A stretch of DNA of 64,000 nucleotides from Hyaloperonospora brassicae (lineage: Eukaryota > Oomycota > Peronosporomycetes > Peronosporales > Peronosporaceae), in NCBI GenBank assembly GCA_947650285.1, contig CANTFL010000226.1, forward strand, positions 124,001-188,000. The letters are read 5' to 3'. Under the pieces are notes generated by a model. That model made no database searches, had not been told where the DNA came from, and worked only from the letters and a program-made list of their open reading frames with translations. Each line of letters starts with the position of its first letter. The first letter of the stretch is position 1. Positions 35,777 through 45,431 of this stretch are shown here, one piece after another. The position numbers and the translations under genes are program-made.

Positions 35777-38158
35777 TCACTTTTGAATGACTTTCGTCGC
35801 GCGATACGTAAAGTCTGCAAAGTACTCCTGCTCGCGGTCCACCGAATCGAGCATGCGCCACTCGGGCGTATCCACCGGTACCTGGTTAATGAACTCATTG
35901 TCCACGTACTTGGCGTCCGCATCATCGATCACGTCCGGCACCCACTCTGGCTGCACTTTCTTCTGCTGCAGAGCTTCCCAGTCAATGCCATTGAAGAATG
36001 GATGCATCATGATAGAAAACGGTACGGCCTCGTTCGCTCCAAGCCGCCGTGACGGATCGCGCTCAATTAGACCCGCAAGTAGTGACCGTACGTCCTCAGG
36101 TAATTCGGGCGGAATGTACAAAAACCCTTCAGCAATATTGCGGTACATGATCGCAGTGTTATCGTCCTTGAAAGGTGTACGTCCGACGTACATTTCAAAG
36201 ATGAGAATTCCCAGACTCCACCAGTCGCAAGTCGTGTCGTAAACGGCAAGAGCTTCGCCCTTCTTCGGGTTCGCAGCAGCGAGGACCTCAGGCGAAATGT
36301 ACTCCGGCGAGCCAGCAAGTGAGTGAGCTTTCTGGTCATCCTCATCCTTCGCATACGTCGAAAGACCAAAGTCCACAAGCACGATGTGACCGTCCTTCTG
36401 GATGAGAACATTTTCAGGCTTGAGGTCGCGATAGATAATGTCTAGACTGTGCAGGTGCGCCAGGCCTGCCACCAACTCTGCCGCGTAAAATACAATACGT
36501 CCAGGCGTAAGCTTCAGCTCGTCGTTTTGGTTCATCGCCAAGTGATGGCGCAAGTCGCCACCGTTATAGAACTCCATGCCCATGTACACCTTATCTTCGT
36601 TCTGGAAAGCAAACAACAAAGACGCCACGAAAGGATGGCGAACTTCACGCAGCATGTCCCGCTCAAGCTTTGCGTTGCGACGCATGTTCTTGTCCATGCC
36701 AATCTTTGTGATGATCTTGATGGCGTAGACATTTCCATCGGGGCCACGTGCAGACAACACACGACCGTATGTGCCAGTGCCGAGAACCTTGAGCAGCTCA
36801 AAGTCTTCAATCTTGATCGTTGACTTGGACTTGCCTTTGTCAGAGTCTACGGCCGGTGCCGATACTGTGGCTCCTGCTCCGCCACTAACATCGTCCGGCA
36901 CTTGAGACCCACCCAACCCATTTTCCTCCTCATTGCAGACGGACATGGCCATCATAGAACGAGTCAGCACTTCTTCTTCCGTATCTTCCACTTCTTCTGC
37001 TTCGCCTGAGAGAATCATATCACGCTGTCGAACAGCTTCCGTCTGAACAGCTGCGTCCAAATGGGTTACCATAAAGCGGTAGTACTTCCACGTGCTGTTC
37101 GTGAACCTCCGGTCTCCAGACACGTGCATCATGATCCCATTACGAATGAGCGCTGTACCAAGCAACAAAGCTTCTTCAGCAGTCGAACACGTCACGCCGC
37201 CACGCATTGGACGATTCAGTCCATGGCACAGCATCCACTCGAGCGCCTCTTTGCCCGTGATAACATTCGGGTGCGGTTTCAAGTACAAACTGCGATCCCG
37301 TGCGGGTATTTCCTGCCTCATCTGCTCCGCACATGTCCACAGCTGCCACAAACTCGGCTCGCGCACAATGCGACTCGAGATCCGCACTTTGCCCTGCACG
37401 CGCTTCATTTTGCCACCGGGACGCAACTGCAAGTCGTACCACGCGACACGCTCTTCACCGCTCGTGTTCATGTCTTCGAGACTGAGCAACAAGCGGCCCA
37501 AGTCCTCGCTCTCGACACGTCCCTTGTCTTTGCATTTCACGAGCACGTACTTGGCGTTCACGAGGTTCGTCTGGATGCCAAACGTGTACTCTTCCGACGC
37601 CGCCGCTGCGCCAATGCCCAGCGGCTGGTGACTCTCGACGTTGCTCTCGAGCGATCGCAGCACAGCGGCTTTCAGGGGACTCCAGACCGGATTGGCCTGT
37701 CGCATGGACGGGGTGCGCTGCTTCTCGCCCTTGATCTCGCGCTTGTGCTCGTCCAGCAGCACAAGTGTGCAGTACGAGTTCCGCCCTCGAATGGACTCGG
37801 TGGGCAGCAGGTCCCACGCCTCAATTGGCGTCACTTTCAGCAGATAGCGGCGCTTGGCCTTAATCCGCGTTTTGCTACTGGTCGACACTTGGGTTTGACT
37901 TGGAGTGCCTATTATGTACGCACGACAAAGATAGAGGGACAAACAAAACAGAGATAGAGAGACGGGCAAACAGAGATAGAGAGAGAGAGACGGACAAACA
38001 GAGATAGAGATAGGGAGACGGACAAATAGAGATAAAGAGACGGACAAATAGAGACAGAGCGAGATAGAGGTCAGCCACATTCGACACGAGACGAGCAGCA
38101 CGGGGTGACGCACAGAGCGGCGGTAGGACGTACGGGACGACGGCTTCCGACTCGACAT
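35777..38158 (-). CDS. C2-DEP-AGC-family protein kinase
   Basis: About 793 residues from ATG 38158; the frame stays open upstream to 38401 but has no ATG there. After a low-complexity hydrophobic N-terminus comes a C2-like domain (about 100-235), then a DEP domain (about 288-365, ending STWKYYRF). The Ser/Thr kinase starts near 451 with the Gly loop GTGTYGRV, AIK lysine, YRDLKPEN near 575, DFG near 595, SPEYISPEVL, and the tail with a VPVDTPEW turn motif. The hydrophobic motif FADFTY (about 779-784) marks it as AGC. C2 and DEP suggest lipid- and membrane-linked signalling. All catalytic residues are present. The N-terminal hydrophobic stretch comes from a 20-30 bp DNA repeat and might instead be an unspliced intron. 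Confidence 0.9.
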   Translation of the reverse strand: MSSRKPSSRTSYRRSVRHPVLLVSCRMWLTSISLCLYLSVSLSLFVRLPISISVCPSLSLYLCLPVSLSLFCLSLYLCRAYIIGTPSQTQVSTSSKTRIKAKRRYLLKVTPIEAWDLLPTESIRGRNSYCTLVLLDEHKREIKGEKQRTPSMRQANPVWSPLKAAVLRSLESNVESHQPLGIGAAAASEEYTFGIQTNLVNAKYVLVKCKDKGRVESEDLGRLLLSLEDMNTSGEERVAWYDLQLRPGGKMKRVQGKVRISSRIVREPSLWQLWTCAEQMRQEIPARDRSLYLKPHPNVITGKEALEWMLCHGLNRPMRGGVTCSTAEEALLLGTALIRNGIMMHVSGDRRFTNSTWKYYRFMVTHLDAAVQTEAVRQRDMILSGEAEEVEDTEEEVLTRSMMAMSVCNEEENGLGGSQVPDDVSGGAGATVSAPAVDSDKGKSKSTIKIEDFELLKVLGTGTYGRVLSARGPDGNVYAIKIITKIGMDKNMRRNAKLERDMLREVRHPFVASLLFAFQNEDKVYMGMEFYNGGDLRHHLAMNQNDELKLTPGRIVFYAAELVAGLAHLHSLDIIYRDLKPENVLIQKDGHIVLVDFGLSTYAKDEDDQKAHSLAGSPEYISPEVLAAANPKKGEALAVYDTTCDWWSLGILIFEMYVGRTPFKDDNTAIMYRNIAEGFLYIPPELPEDVRSLLAGLIERDPSRRLGANEAVPFSIMMHPFFNGIDWEALQQKKVQPEWVPDVIDDADAKYVDNEFINQVPVDTPEWRMLDSVDREQEYFADFTYRATKVIQK
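37930..38066. repeat. Degenerate minisatellite inside the kinase reading frame
   Basis: Repeated variants of GAGACGGACAAACAGAGATA, roughly five units of 20-30 bp. On the minus strand they read as CTCTATCTCTGTTTGTCCGT and keep the kinase frame open, giving a Leu/Ser/Val-rich run of about 55 residues. Confidence 0.85.
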
Positions 38159-38401
38159 GATGGGCACAGCGGCGCCGTTGACGCGCGACAGGAAGAGACG
38201 AAGAAGAAGCGGCGATGGCGGCGGGAGGAGAGGGGCCGGCAGTGTCGTTGGGCCACGGAAGCGGTCGTGCACTTGTGGGCGCTGCGGGTTTCGCACTGGT
38301 GATGTGTTCGCGCCAGCCGCTTCCTTATCGGTGGGTTTCGGGGGTAGACGGGACGGAGTGTACGACTGCGGTCGGACAAACGCCGAGGACAGCGGAAACA
38401 C

Positions 38402-39555
38402 GGGGCTCGCTCGGCGCTCGAAAAAGTCGGGCCTGCGACATGCACTAAGAGTTACGACGTGATGATTGGGGTCGTCGGGATAGCGTAGTGGGGCTGCTGC
38501 GACACGCGTGTTGACGTACCTGTGGGAAAGGTTACTGTAGTAGGACGTTCAACGCGGTCCGGCTAGTGGACCCGTGGAATAGTGACTGTACGACGGTCGT
38601 TGTACAGTCGGTCAGTCGCGCTGGAAGACCTGGCCACAAGGACCTGTCCTACTAGTTTGAAGTCAGACGAAACATTGACCGCTTCGTTTTCCCACCGGCG
38701 CACATTTAACCGACAGTGTCTATTTCATCGATAGGACAGCGCGGAAGGAATATCAACGTGTGTAGTTTTGGCTGCTGAACGGAGCCGACCAGTCGACTGA
38801 GACCTGCAAGTGTTTTTTTTGCGTCGTGGCAGAAACGGTCCAAGTCCAGGACGAAGTGGTCGATCGCCGGCGTGTTTCTACGCGAACGCTTGTGTCTCGA
38901 CAGTCAACCTTACATCTGATTCGTGCAAGTAGAAGAACAAATGGAGGGATTCTTGGTCGTACATATTTACTACGCTGGCACGCGTCTGGACCGGACGTAC
39001 AAAAGAAACCTGTGCTTTTCGACTGAATTTCGGTGCATCGTGTAGGTCGGAGAAAACTTCGCAATCTCATATTTAATACTGAGCTCAATTTTGAATCAGC
39101 AGAGAAATAGTTTGCATTTGTTTTTTTGTTGAAAAAGGTAGCGGCGCTTCTTTCGAGTTTGAAAAACAGAAACGACGTTTCTGCGGACCAATCGAGTCCT
39201 GAGACGCTGATCCGTACCGACTAGCGATGGACCAATAACCGGTAGCTCGGTCGCCGATACCTGAGCACATGGCTTGCTCATGCCCTAACCCGTTCGTCGA
39301 TCAGCCTACCGGCCTGTCCTTTGTGACCACGAGACAAGAAAGTAAGTAGGACACGCACAGACAGATCTGGTTCTATCTGTTGACGAGAAGCTGCTTCCTC
39401 TCTTCCGCCTTCTTATCGAGTCCCCTCTTCGTTACACCGCAGGATACACACGCTGGACCTTTTTTCCATATCACATGAGCTAGAAGTACCATGCGCACTT
39501 TGCGTCGATACAGCCGCATCTGAGACCGCAACGGAGCAAATCAATTGATAACTCT
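38402..39555. other. Intergenic, no gene seen
   Basis: This is upstream of the minus-strand kinase gene and should include its promoter. Only short frames. Confidence 0.6.
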
Positions 39556-39936
39556 TCAGTAGGCCTCCAAACCAGTCTTGTTTGTTGCCTTTTTGCGTGC
39601 ACTGGACCGACTTCCGGCCAACAAACCAGCTCGTTCGTGGCTCAGCGATATCAGTTGCAGCAGTGCTGATACGAATGTGCGCCGTCCTGCCGTTGTGGCC
39701 TTAGCCTGCAGCAAAAGTTGTTCAACTGTCGCCAGGTGCTCCTCAAATCCAAATCGCAAAGAATGTGCAGCAAGTCTCCAGCGGCTAAGGCAGTACGCAC
39801 TCAGGTATTCTGCTTCGATCTCTAGACCATATTCAGCGGTAGAGCTAGAGGAGACCTGGGGAAAAGGTGCGTAAGCAGACTCGCGTTCTGTGAGTGTTCT
39901 CCCACACGCATGCAGGACTAGCGTCGCATTTTGCAC
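39556..39936 (-). CDS. Hypothetical protein fragment, probably part of a spliced gene
   Basis: A minus-strand open frame of 126 codons. Its C-terminal two thirds look like real helical protein (EYLSAYCLSRWRLAAHSL, then EEHLATVEQLLLQ), ending GLEAY. The N-terminal part is less convincing. A pyrimidine-rich CACCTTTTCCCCAG on the minus strand near 39857 could be an intron acceptor, so the true exon may start there with upstream exons not found. I do not recognise a family. Confidence 0.3.
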   Translation of the reverse strand: MQNATLVLHACGRTLTERESAYAPFPQVSSSSTAEYGLEIEAEYLSAYCLSRWRLAAHSLRFGFEEHLATVEQLLLQAKATTAGRRTFVSALLQLISLSHERAGLLAGSRSSARKKATNKTGLEAY

Positions 39937-40097
39937 CGTCTTGTTGCCGCTTGCAGGACGTTGTCACTTACCACTGTACCCCATCTGCACAAGTACAGCT
40001 TCGCCACTTATCTCTCTGCTTTTCTCTCTCTCGACTTCTCTTTCTATCTCTCTGTTGGGTCGTCAATATTCGAACCTCCGCGTTGCAAACATCAGAT

Positions 40098-40739
40098 GTA
40101 GAAGAAAAAGTGCTTTTGGTTTACAATAAGCGGCTCATCGGGAATTATCGCTTGTTTTCACCTGACAAACACGAATCAAGTGACCCGTTCGAGCTGAATA
40201 GTAAGTTTGTAGAGCGTGCACTACCGACTCAGTTGGACGATTGCGGTCTTTTGCGGCTTTTGACGATTACATGGGATCCCAACTTGAATGCGTTGTCACT
40301 TGTGTTAGACGATGGGCTCTGGCCGTCAACAGCTTCTGCACCGTCAGGCAATCGTGACGAATGATGAAAAGATGCCGCACTTTTGTTCAAGAGGTGTGGA
40401 ACAGAGCCGTTGTCTGAAGGCACAATGCAAGAAGACCGTGGCCTCAGCCGGTGCGTGGCTGTCCTTTGGCAGCGAGGAATTGCTTCCGTCGTGCAAACAC
40501 AAAGACATGTGGTGGTATCGCGTAAGACGTGTAGGTCATGTGTAATAGTCGTCTTCTCCGACAAGAAGATCACACGCAGTCTGACGAGCGCCGGTGTCAA
40601 TTCAGCTCTGTTGGACCTGACGACGATAATGCCGCTATCCATCGCTACGGAAGCAGGTAACATACACGGCTGCCCAAACCACGATCTTAAACAACGATAC
40701 GACAAGGCCGCACGTACCGTAGCAGTGCAGGCAGAATAA
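40098..40739 (+). CDS. Hypothetical protein, exon structure unresolved
   Basis: On the + strand two protein-like stretches lie in different frames. One is EEKVLLVYNKRLIGNYRLFS through LTITWDPNLNALSLVLDDGL (about 40100-40364). The other is AVLWQRGIASVVQTQRHVVV through SAGVNSALLDLTTIMPL, stopping at 40739. A frame change between about 40360 and 40440 would need an intron I could not place with confidence. The opposite strand also has an open frame here, so the coding strand is not certain. No family recognised. Confidence 0.3.
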
Positions 40740-41130
40740 GACCATCGAGTTGTGAACAGGACCAGCGCCTACACGTTTTTAGTTGTGCTGGATGTCGTTG
40801 GCAATGTGGCCGAGAGATCAAACTTTTCAACTCTTTTCACGTCTTGTCGGTCGGTGCTGCTCCATTATTTCAGATGTTACGGTAAATACCAACGACGTTG
40901 GCTGAGGCCACGCATTCTTTTGCCGCTAGCGCTTCCATTGTTCTGGACATCGCAGACGCAAAAACTTCGCAGCGTCTCACGATGTGGAACATGATTCTCA
41001 TGTCATACCTTGCCATTGCATCAAAATGCTGGGTCCATCGAGTTTCCGAAACGATGAAAGGTAGTTCATCATCCTGCTCGACGAGGCTAACACTGCTCAA
41101 GCCTTACAACAAGTCCATGGAACAGAAGGC

Positions 41131-44100
41131 CTATGATCTGGCTGCGACGGGGTCACTGGCGGCACGCTCTGGGAAAAGCGACATCTGTCGTTTGAAGGTG
41201 ACAATGTCACCAATCAGCTTGGGCGGGTTCCCAACATCGCTGCGGCCTCTGGCGCCAACGCCCAGTTGCTGCTCGAAAAGCATTGCTGCGGCCAAGCCCG
41301 TCGACGCGGTAGTTGATAGACTGGGACTGAAAAGCTCAGTAGTGATGAGCTCGGGGAACGCGTGCTTCGCGCCGTACAGGCGAATGCTCAGCTTGCTTCG
41401 TCGTTCGCCTTTACCGGCAATGAAAGAGTCATAAAATGCCAAAAGGTCTCTCGGCTGCAGAGTCGACACGATTGCTGCCATGCGCTGACGTCGGTCAAAG
41501 ACAAACATTTCGTTTGCAATCTCACGCCAAGCGCGCATGGATTCGTCCAGCTCATGTTTCGGCTTTTCCAGTAAAGCCTTGGCAACGGCGTTCACCTGTT
41601 TCACCCAAACGTCGGCTGGCATCTCAGCAATTACAGATCGGAAGCGTGCCACAAACAGCTCTATACGCTGATCCAATAGTTGCGGCGACGCCACGTCCGA
41701 CTGGATCAAGACGCGAAAGTAGACGACGCCTTCCATGTGCATGATCCCTGAGAACACCAGGTATCCGAGCTGCTCCTGTGTGCGAAGCTGGTTGAAGCAA
41801 GGCTCCTTGAAGATGTGCGCAAACAGCTCGAGACGCGCACGAAGAGCCATATTGCTTGCTTCCGTTTCACATTCTAACTGGTATAGCGTGCAGATCGCAG
41901 AGTTGAGGTTAGCTTTGTTCCATTCACGTCGCTGGAAGACGTACTCGGTGGCATCCTCCAGACGCACGATTCGTGGCTTTGTGGTTTGGCTACGTAACAG
42001 CGGAAAGCTGCCTCCACTCACGTATTCCTTGTTGACAAAACCGAAGTGTTGCAGCACTTTTTGCATCAAAGGTGGAGCTGCGCTCTGCTGGAGATTGCCA
42101 TAGAAGAAGCCTTCCACGAACACCTGCTGGAAAATGAGTCGGCTGTGAGCTGCTAGGTCAGACAGGGATAGATGTCCAATAGCTCGAATCTTGTCTTCTA
42201 CACTCCATCTTGAGGTTTCCAACAGCTGACTGCACACGTGCACGGCGTGCTGATAGGGCTCCTCGAGAAAACAGTTCTCGTACATCCGTTTTGTACGGTC
42301 TTTCACGCGCTCAAAGACTGCGCTTTCGTACTCATAGTCAGCCTTGGTCATTTCCAGCATCTGCTGGAACACTTTGCACAGCAAACTTGGGAGCTTGTGC
42401 GAATATCCACCAACGTGCAATTCAAGCGAGCGAGAATTGAAGCCAATCTCATACTCCATACCAGCAAGCTCTGCATCATAGGACACTTCCGTAAGCTTGT
42501 CTTTCAGGTAGCGCACAAACAAGCTCGTCAGCACTGCATGGTACGGGCTAGTGGACAGTGACGACGAGTACAGCAAGAAGTGCAGCATTAACTTTGGTTT
42601 GCGAAACAGTATGTCCGGCTTGTACCATAAGCGACACTGTTCATCCTGCTGCAGCAGCATCGGTGGAGATGCGCCCGTGTCCTGCTTGCCCATCAACGCG
42701 GACACTTTGCGAGCAGGCGTCACGATGCTGAAGTCGCTACAGATGAACTCGTTACGATGGGGGAGTTTCAGTGCTGTATTCAGAGCAGGCGATGCCCAAC
42801 GCTGAAGAAGCTCAGCATCAAGTGCGCTTTCTGAATAACAGGTCTGGTACCACTTCTCCACACTCTTCGTTTTGCCTTCGAACGTTTTGCTGACCACCGT
42901 TAGGCGCATGCGATGCGCAGTAAGTAGATCCAAGATCTGCTGGACCTTCTTGCCATCGCACTCATACAAGACGTAGCTGCCCGAAAGAATATACTTGGCG
43001 GGATAGCGGTGCATCACATTTGCCAGGCGGCTCGTGTAAGTGATGGGGTTCTCCTTGCTCTTGAAGCGGAAATTCTGCAACGCCAAGTTTTGCGTCTCTT
43101 GGAAAATCCATGGCGCAAACGGAGCCTCTTGCTGGAGAGTCTGTATATACTGGAACACTGCTTCCACGACATCATTCACATGTTTGATGCCTGCATCCGT
43201 CGCCTCAATCTTCACACTAAACAGTGCCCAATCCTCATGATCACGGAAAAGCCCTGCTGACAGCCCGTTGGCCCATTTTTGCGTTTTCAAGTAGCTCAAG
43301 ATCGATCCTGGTCCTTCATGCCCGATCAAATGCGACAAGATCCTTGTCGGTTTTGTCCGAAAATCCCAATGCAGCGATGGCAAAGGCCACGAGACATCAA
43401 TCACACGAAGGTCTTTCACTGGTGCTACTTGCACCACACGCGCCAGTCTCGTCTCGTCGAACGGCACAACATCGCCAAAAGTCGGACGCGCTCGTCCCGA
43501 ATTCTGAATATCAGAAAACAGCTCCTCAGCCCAGATTTTCAGCGTTGCAATGCTCTCTTTGCCACAAATCACGAGCTTCATGATGCTTGCAGAGTAGTAG
43601 GTGGCGTGGAACTCGAGCAAAGCCGCACGGACGTCTACGCCTTGCGCTCTCGGGATCGTCCCGAGCGTCTCGATATTGCCCGTACCGAATTTGTGGAACG
43701 GATGCAGTGGATTCGACAGCGACTTCTGCAGCTGATAGAGTCGTCGATGATCATTTTGCAAATTCTTGGCATTCTCGGAATTCACGGCATGTATTTCCCG
43801 TTCCGTTGCTGAGCTGGTGAACAACGGGGCAATGAAAAACTGCGCGAATCGGTCCAATCCTTCGTACAAGTGCTCGCTCAGCACGTCGAAGTAGAAATTC
43901 GTCGACGTCTGGGACGTCGACGCATTGCTGCGCCCACTATGGGCACTTAGAAATCGTTTGTAGCTGTTTTCATTTGGGTACTTGTGCGTGCCCAAAAAGA
44001 GCATATGTTCGACAAAATGGGCAAGTCCGGGCAAGTGACTGGGGTCGCTCTGATGCCCGACGTGCACGTCCATCGCCGCTGCTGATTTCTCCGTCACGGG

Positions 44101-44208
44101 GTCCGAGACCACCAGCACTTGCAGCGCATTCGCCAGTGTAAACGTCTCGTACTGGCGCGCGTCGAGAGCCGACACGTCGAGTCCCTTGCGCGTCACGAGG
44201 GACGCCAT
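41131..44208 (-). CDS. Insulysin-type M16 metalloprotease (insulin-degrading enzyme homologue)
   Basis: A single exon of 1,025 residues from ATG 44208, the usual length for the family. The inverted zinc motif HxxEH is present as HFVEH (His64, Glu67, His68). The third ligand Glu145 lies in HAVNSENAKN, 81 residues from the first His as in human IDE. GLAHFVEHMLFLGTHKYPNE is diagnostic. The four M16 repeats follow, with a C-terminal region containing RTQEQLGYLVFSG. These enzymes are clamshell peptidases that degrade short peptides in the cytosol or organelles. Val replaces the Cys found in the human HFCEH motif. No targeting peptide is obvious. It is divergent from the START-domain gene, sharing an intergenic region of about 1.2 kb. 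Confidence 0.95.
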   Translation of the reverse strand: MASLVTRKGLDVSALDARQYETFTLANALQVLVVSDPVTEKSAAAMDVHVGHQSDPSHLPGLAHFVEHMLFLGTHKYPNENSYKRFLSAHSGRSNASTSQTSTNFYFDVLSEHLYEGLDRFAQFFIAPLFTSSATEREIHAVNSENAKNLQNDHRRLYQLQKSLSNPLHPFHKFGTGNIETLGTIPRAQGVDVRAALLEFHATYYSASIMKLVICGKESIATLKIWAEELFSDIQNSGRARPTFGDVVPFDETRLARVVQVAPVKDLRVIDVSWPLPSLHWDFRTKPTRILSHLIGHEGPGSILSYLKTQKWANGLSAGLFRDHEDWALFSVKIEATDAGIKHVNDVVEAVFQYIQTLQQEAPFAPWIFQETQNLALQNFRFKSKENPITYTSRLANVMHRYPAKYILSGSYVLYECDGKKVQQILDLLTAHRMRLTVVSKTFEGKTKSVEKWYQTCYSESALDAELLQRWASPALNTALKLPHRNEFICSDFSIVTPARKVSALMGKQDTGASPPMLLQQDEQCRLWYKPDILFRKPKLMLHFLLYSSSLSTSPYHAVLTSLFVRYLKDKLTEVSYDAELAGMEYEIGFNSRSLELHVGGYSHKLPSLLCKVFQQMLEMTKADYEYESAVFERVKDRTKRMYENCFLEEPYQHAVHVCSQLLETSRWSVEDKIRAIGHLSLSDLAAHSRLIFQQVFVEGFFYGNLQQSAAPPLMQKVLQHFGFVNKEYVSGGSFPLLRSQTTKPRIVRLEDATEYVFQRREWNKANLNSAICTLYQLECETEASNMALRARLELFAHIFKEPCFNQLRTQEQLGYLVFSGIMHMEGVVYFRVLIQSDVASPQLLDQRIELFVARFRSVIAEMPADVWVKQVNAVAKALLEKPKHELDESMRAWREIANEMFVFDRRQRMAAIVSTLQPRDLLAFYDSFIAGKGERRSKLSIRLYGAKHAFPELITTELFSPSLSTTASTGLAAAMLFEQQLGVGARGRSDVGNPPKLIGDIVTFKRQMSLFPERAASDPVAARS

Positions 44209-45431
44209 GTTTGACGAGGATCGATCGGTCTTTTTGAGATAAATGACGGAGATATCTTACGCGCGTGTGGACAGTCAGTCTCCGACTGCGTTTGTGACGG
44301 CAGAGGTCGAGACAGATGTACGACCGCGAGATGCTCGCGAGAATTAGTCGTTCAATCGGTTGCAGTGACAGTGGCCAGTTCGAAACACGACTTCCTGTTT
44401 CTCTTTGGTAGTGGAAACGTGCACGCACGTTGGCCAGTAGACTCTGTTCGCGACACGTTGCAGCCATTGGCATATGGACTTCTAGTGGGCACACGATACC
44501 TGAAACGTTTTGAGCAAAGCTGAAAGCGTTTCGGACTCCCAACACATGAGGTGCTCGAGGTTCCCCCAGGGTATCTACATGTCCATTCTGCTACGCTAAG
44601 CCGAGTTCGTGTCGCATCAAGTCGTGATAAGTTTTCACACCTTGACTGCTCTGGGACGCAACAGAAGCGAGTCGTGTGCCTCGACACCAGGCTTTTAACG
44701 TGATCAGCAGCCAAAGCTCATCGCTCTTTATCCGATCACTTTTCTTTACTCTCGCGCTTGTCTTGCTTCGGGAAGTTGACCAACGACGTATTGGGTGATT
44801 CCAGGCGTGCTACTACTACTTTCCCTTGACGTCTGCTGTCGCGCTCCCCTCTTCCTGCTTCGTGGTGAACTAGAAAGCACTGTGCAACAATGCAACAGTT
44901 GAGGACGCGGCCGTTGCTATAGACTGCGATTCCTTCGGCTCTCGCCCCTCTATTCGGTGAGCACCATCCTTGCAGCACTACAGAGGCTCAGCTCACAGTA
45001 CAGGCACGAAGAGTCCCACACACAGCCCTTTCGGCTGAGTCAGCTCCGACGTCAGCCAAAGTGGCAGCCACAAGTCCTCTACAAGACGAGTTGCCGGTGA
45101 TGCCACCTCGTACGAAAGAAGCAGATGATCAACAACAGTCGACAGTCATTCGTGTGCCACAAGTGTCGGCCGCAAATGTTACGCTCGACCCGAAACGCAT
45201 CTGGTTGTTCGCCCAGTGTACGCCCCTCCCCCCTCTCTATGTCCCACCACTTCCTGTCTCCTCCTCGACAAGGCCCGAGTCGCAAATCGTCACGAGCGAG
45301 ACAACGTCTGAGTCTGAGCCAACAACGTCTGAGTCTGAGGCAACAACGTCTGAGTCTGAGACTGAGGGGGCGACTCGAGCAAACCCGTCGCTGAGTCCAA
45401 CGCCCAAGAGCTCGCGGCACGCAGCAGCTCA
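44209..45431. promoter_or_regulatory. Divergent intergenic region between protease and START-domain genes
   Basis: It holds the 5' regions of both neighbours. The last 330 bp may instead code for an N-terminal extension of the START-domain protein: an open frame from ATG 45100 includes an in-frame 21-bp repeat at 45301-45363. Confidence 0.4.
45301..45363. repeat. 21-bp tandem repeat, three copies
   Basis: The units ACAACGTCTGAGTCTGAGxxx start at 45301, 45322 and 45343. The length is a multiple of three and reads TTSESE plus one variable residue in the frame of ATG 45100. Confidence 0.9.

Noticed and set aside
35787..37957. Long + strand frames opposite the kinase
   Set aside because: They are shadows of a conserved, domain-bearing minus-strand gene with GC-rich codons.
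41362..43820. Plus-strand frames opposite the M16 protease
   Set aside because: Antisense shadows of a 1,025-residue conserved protein.
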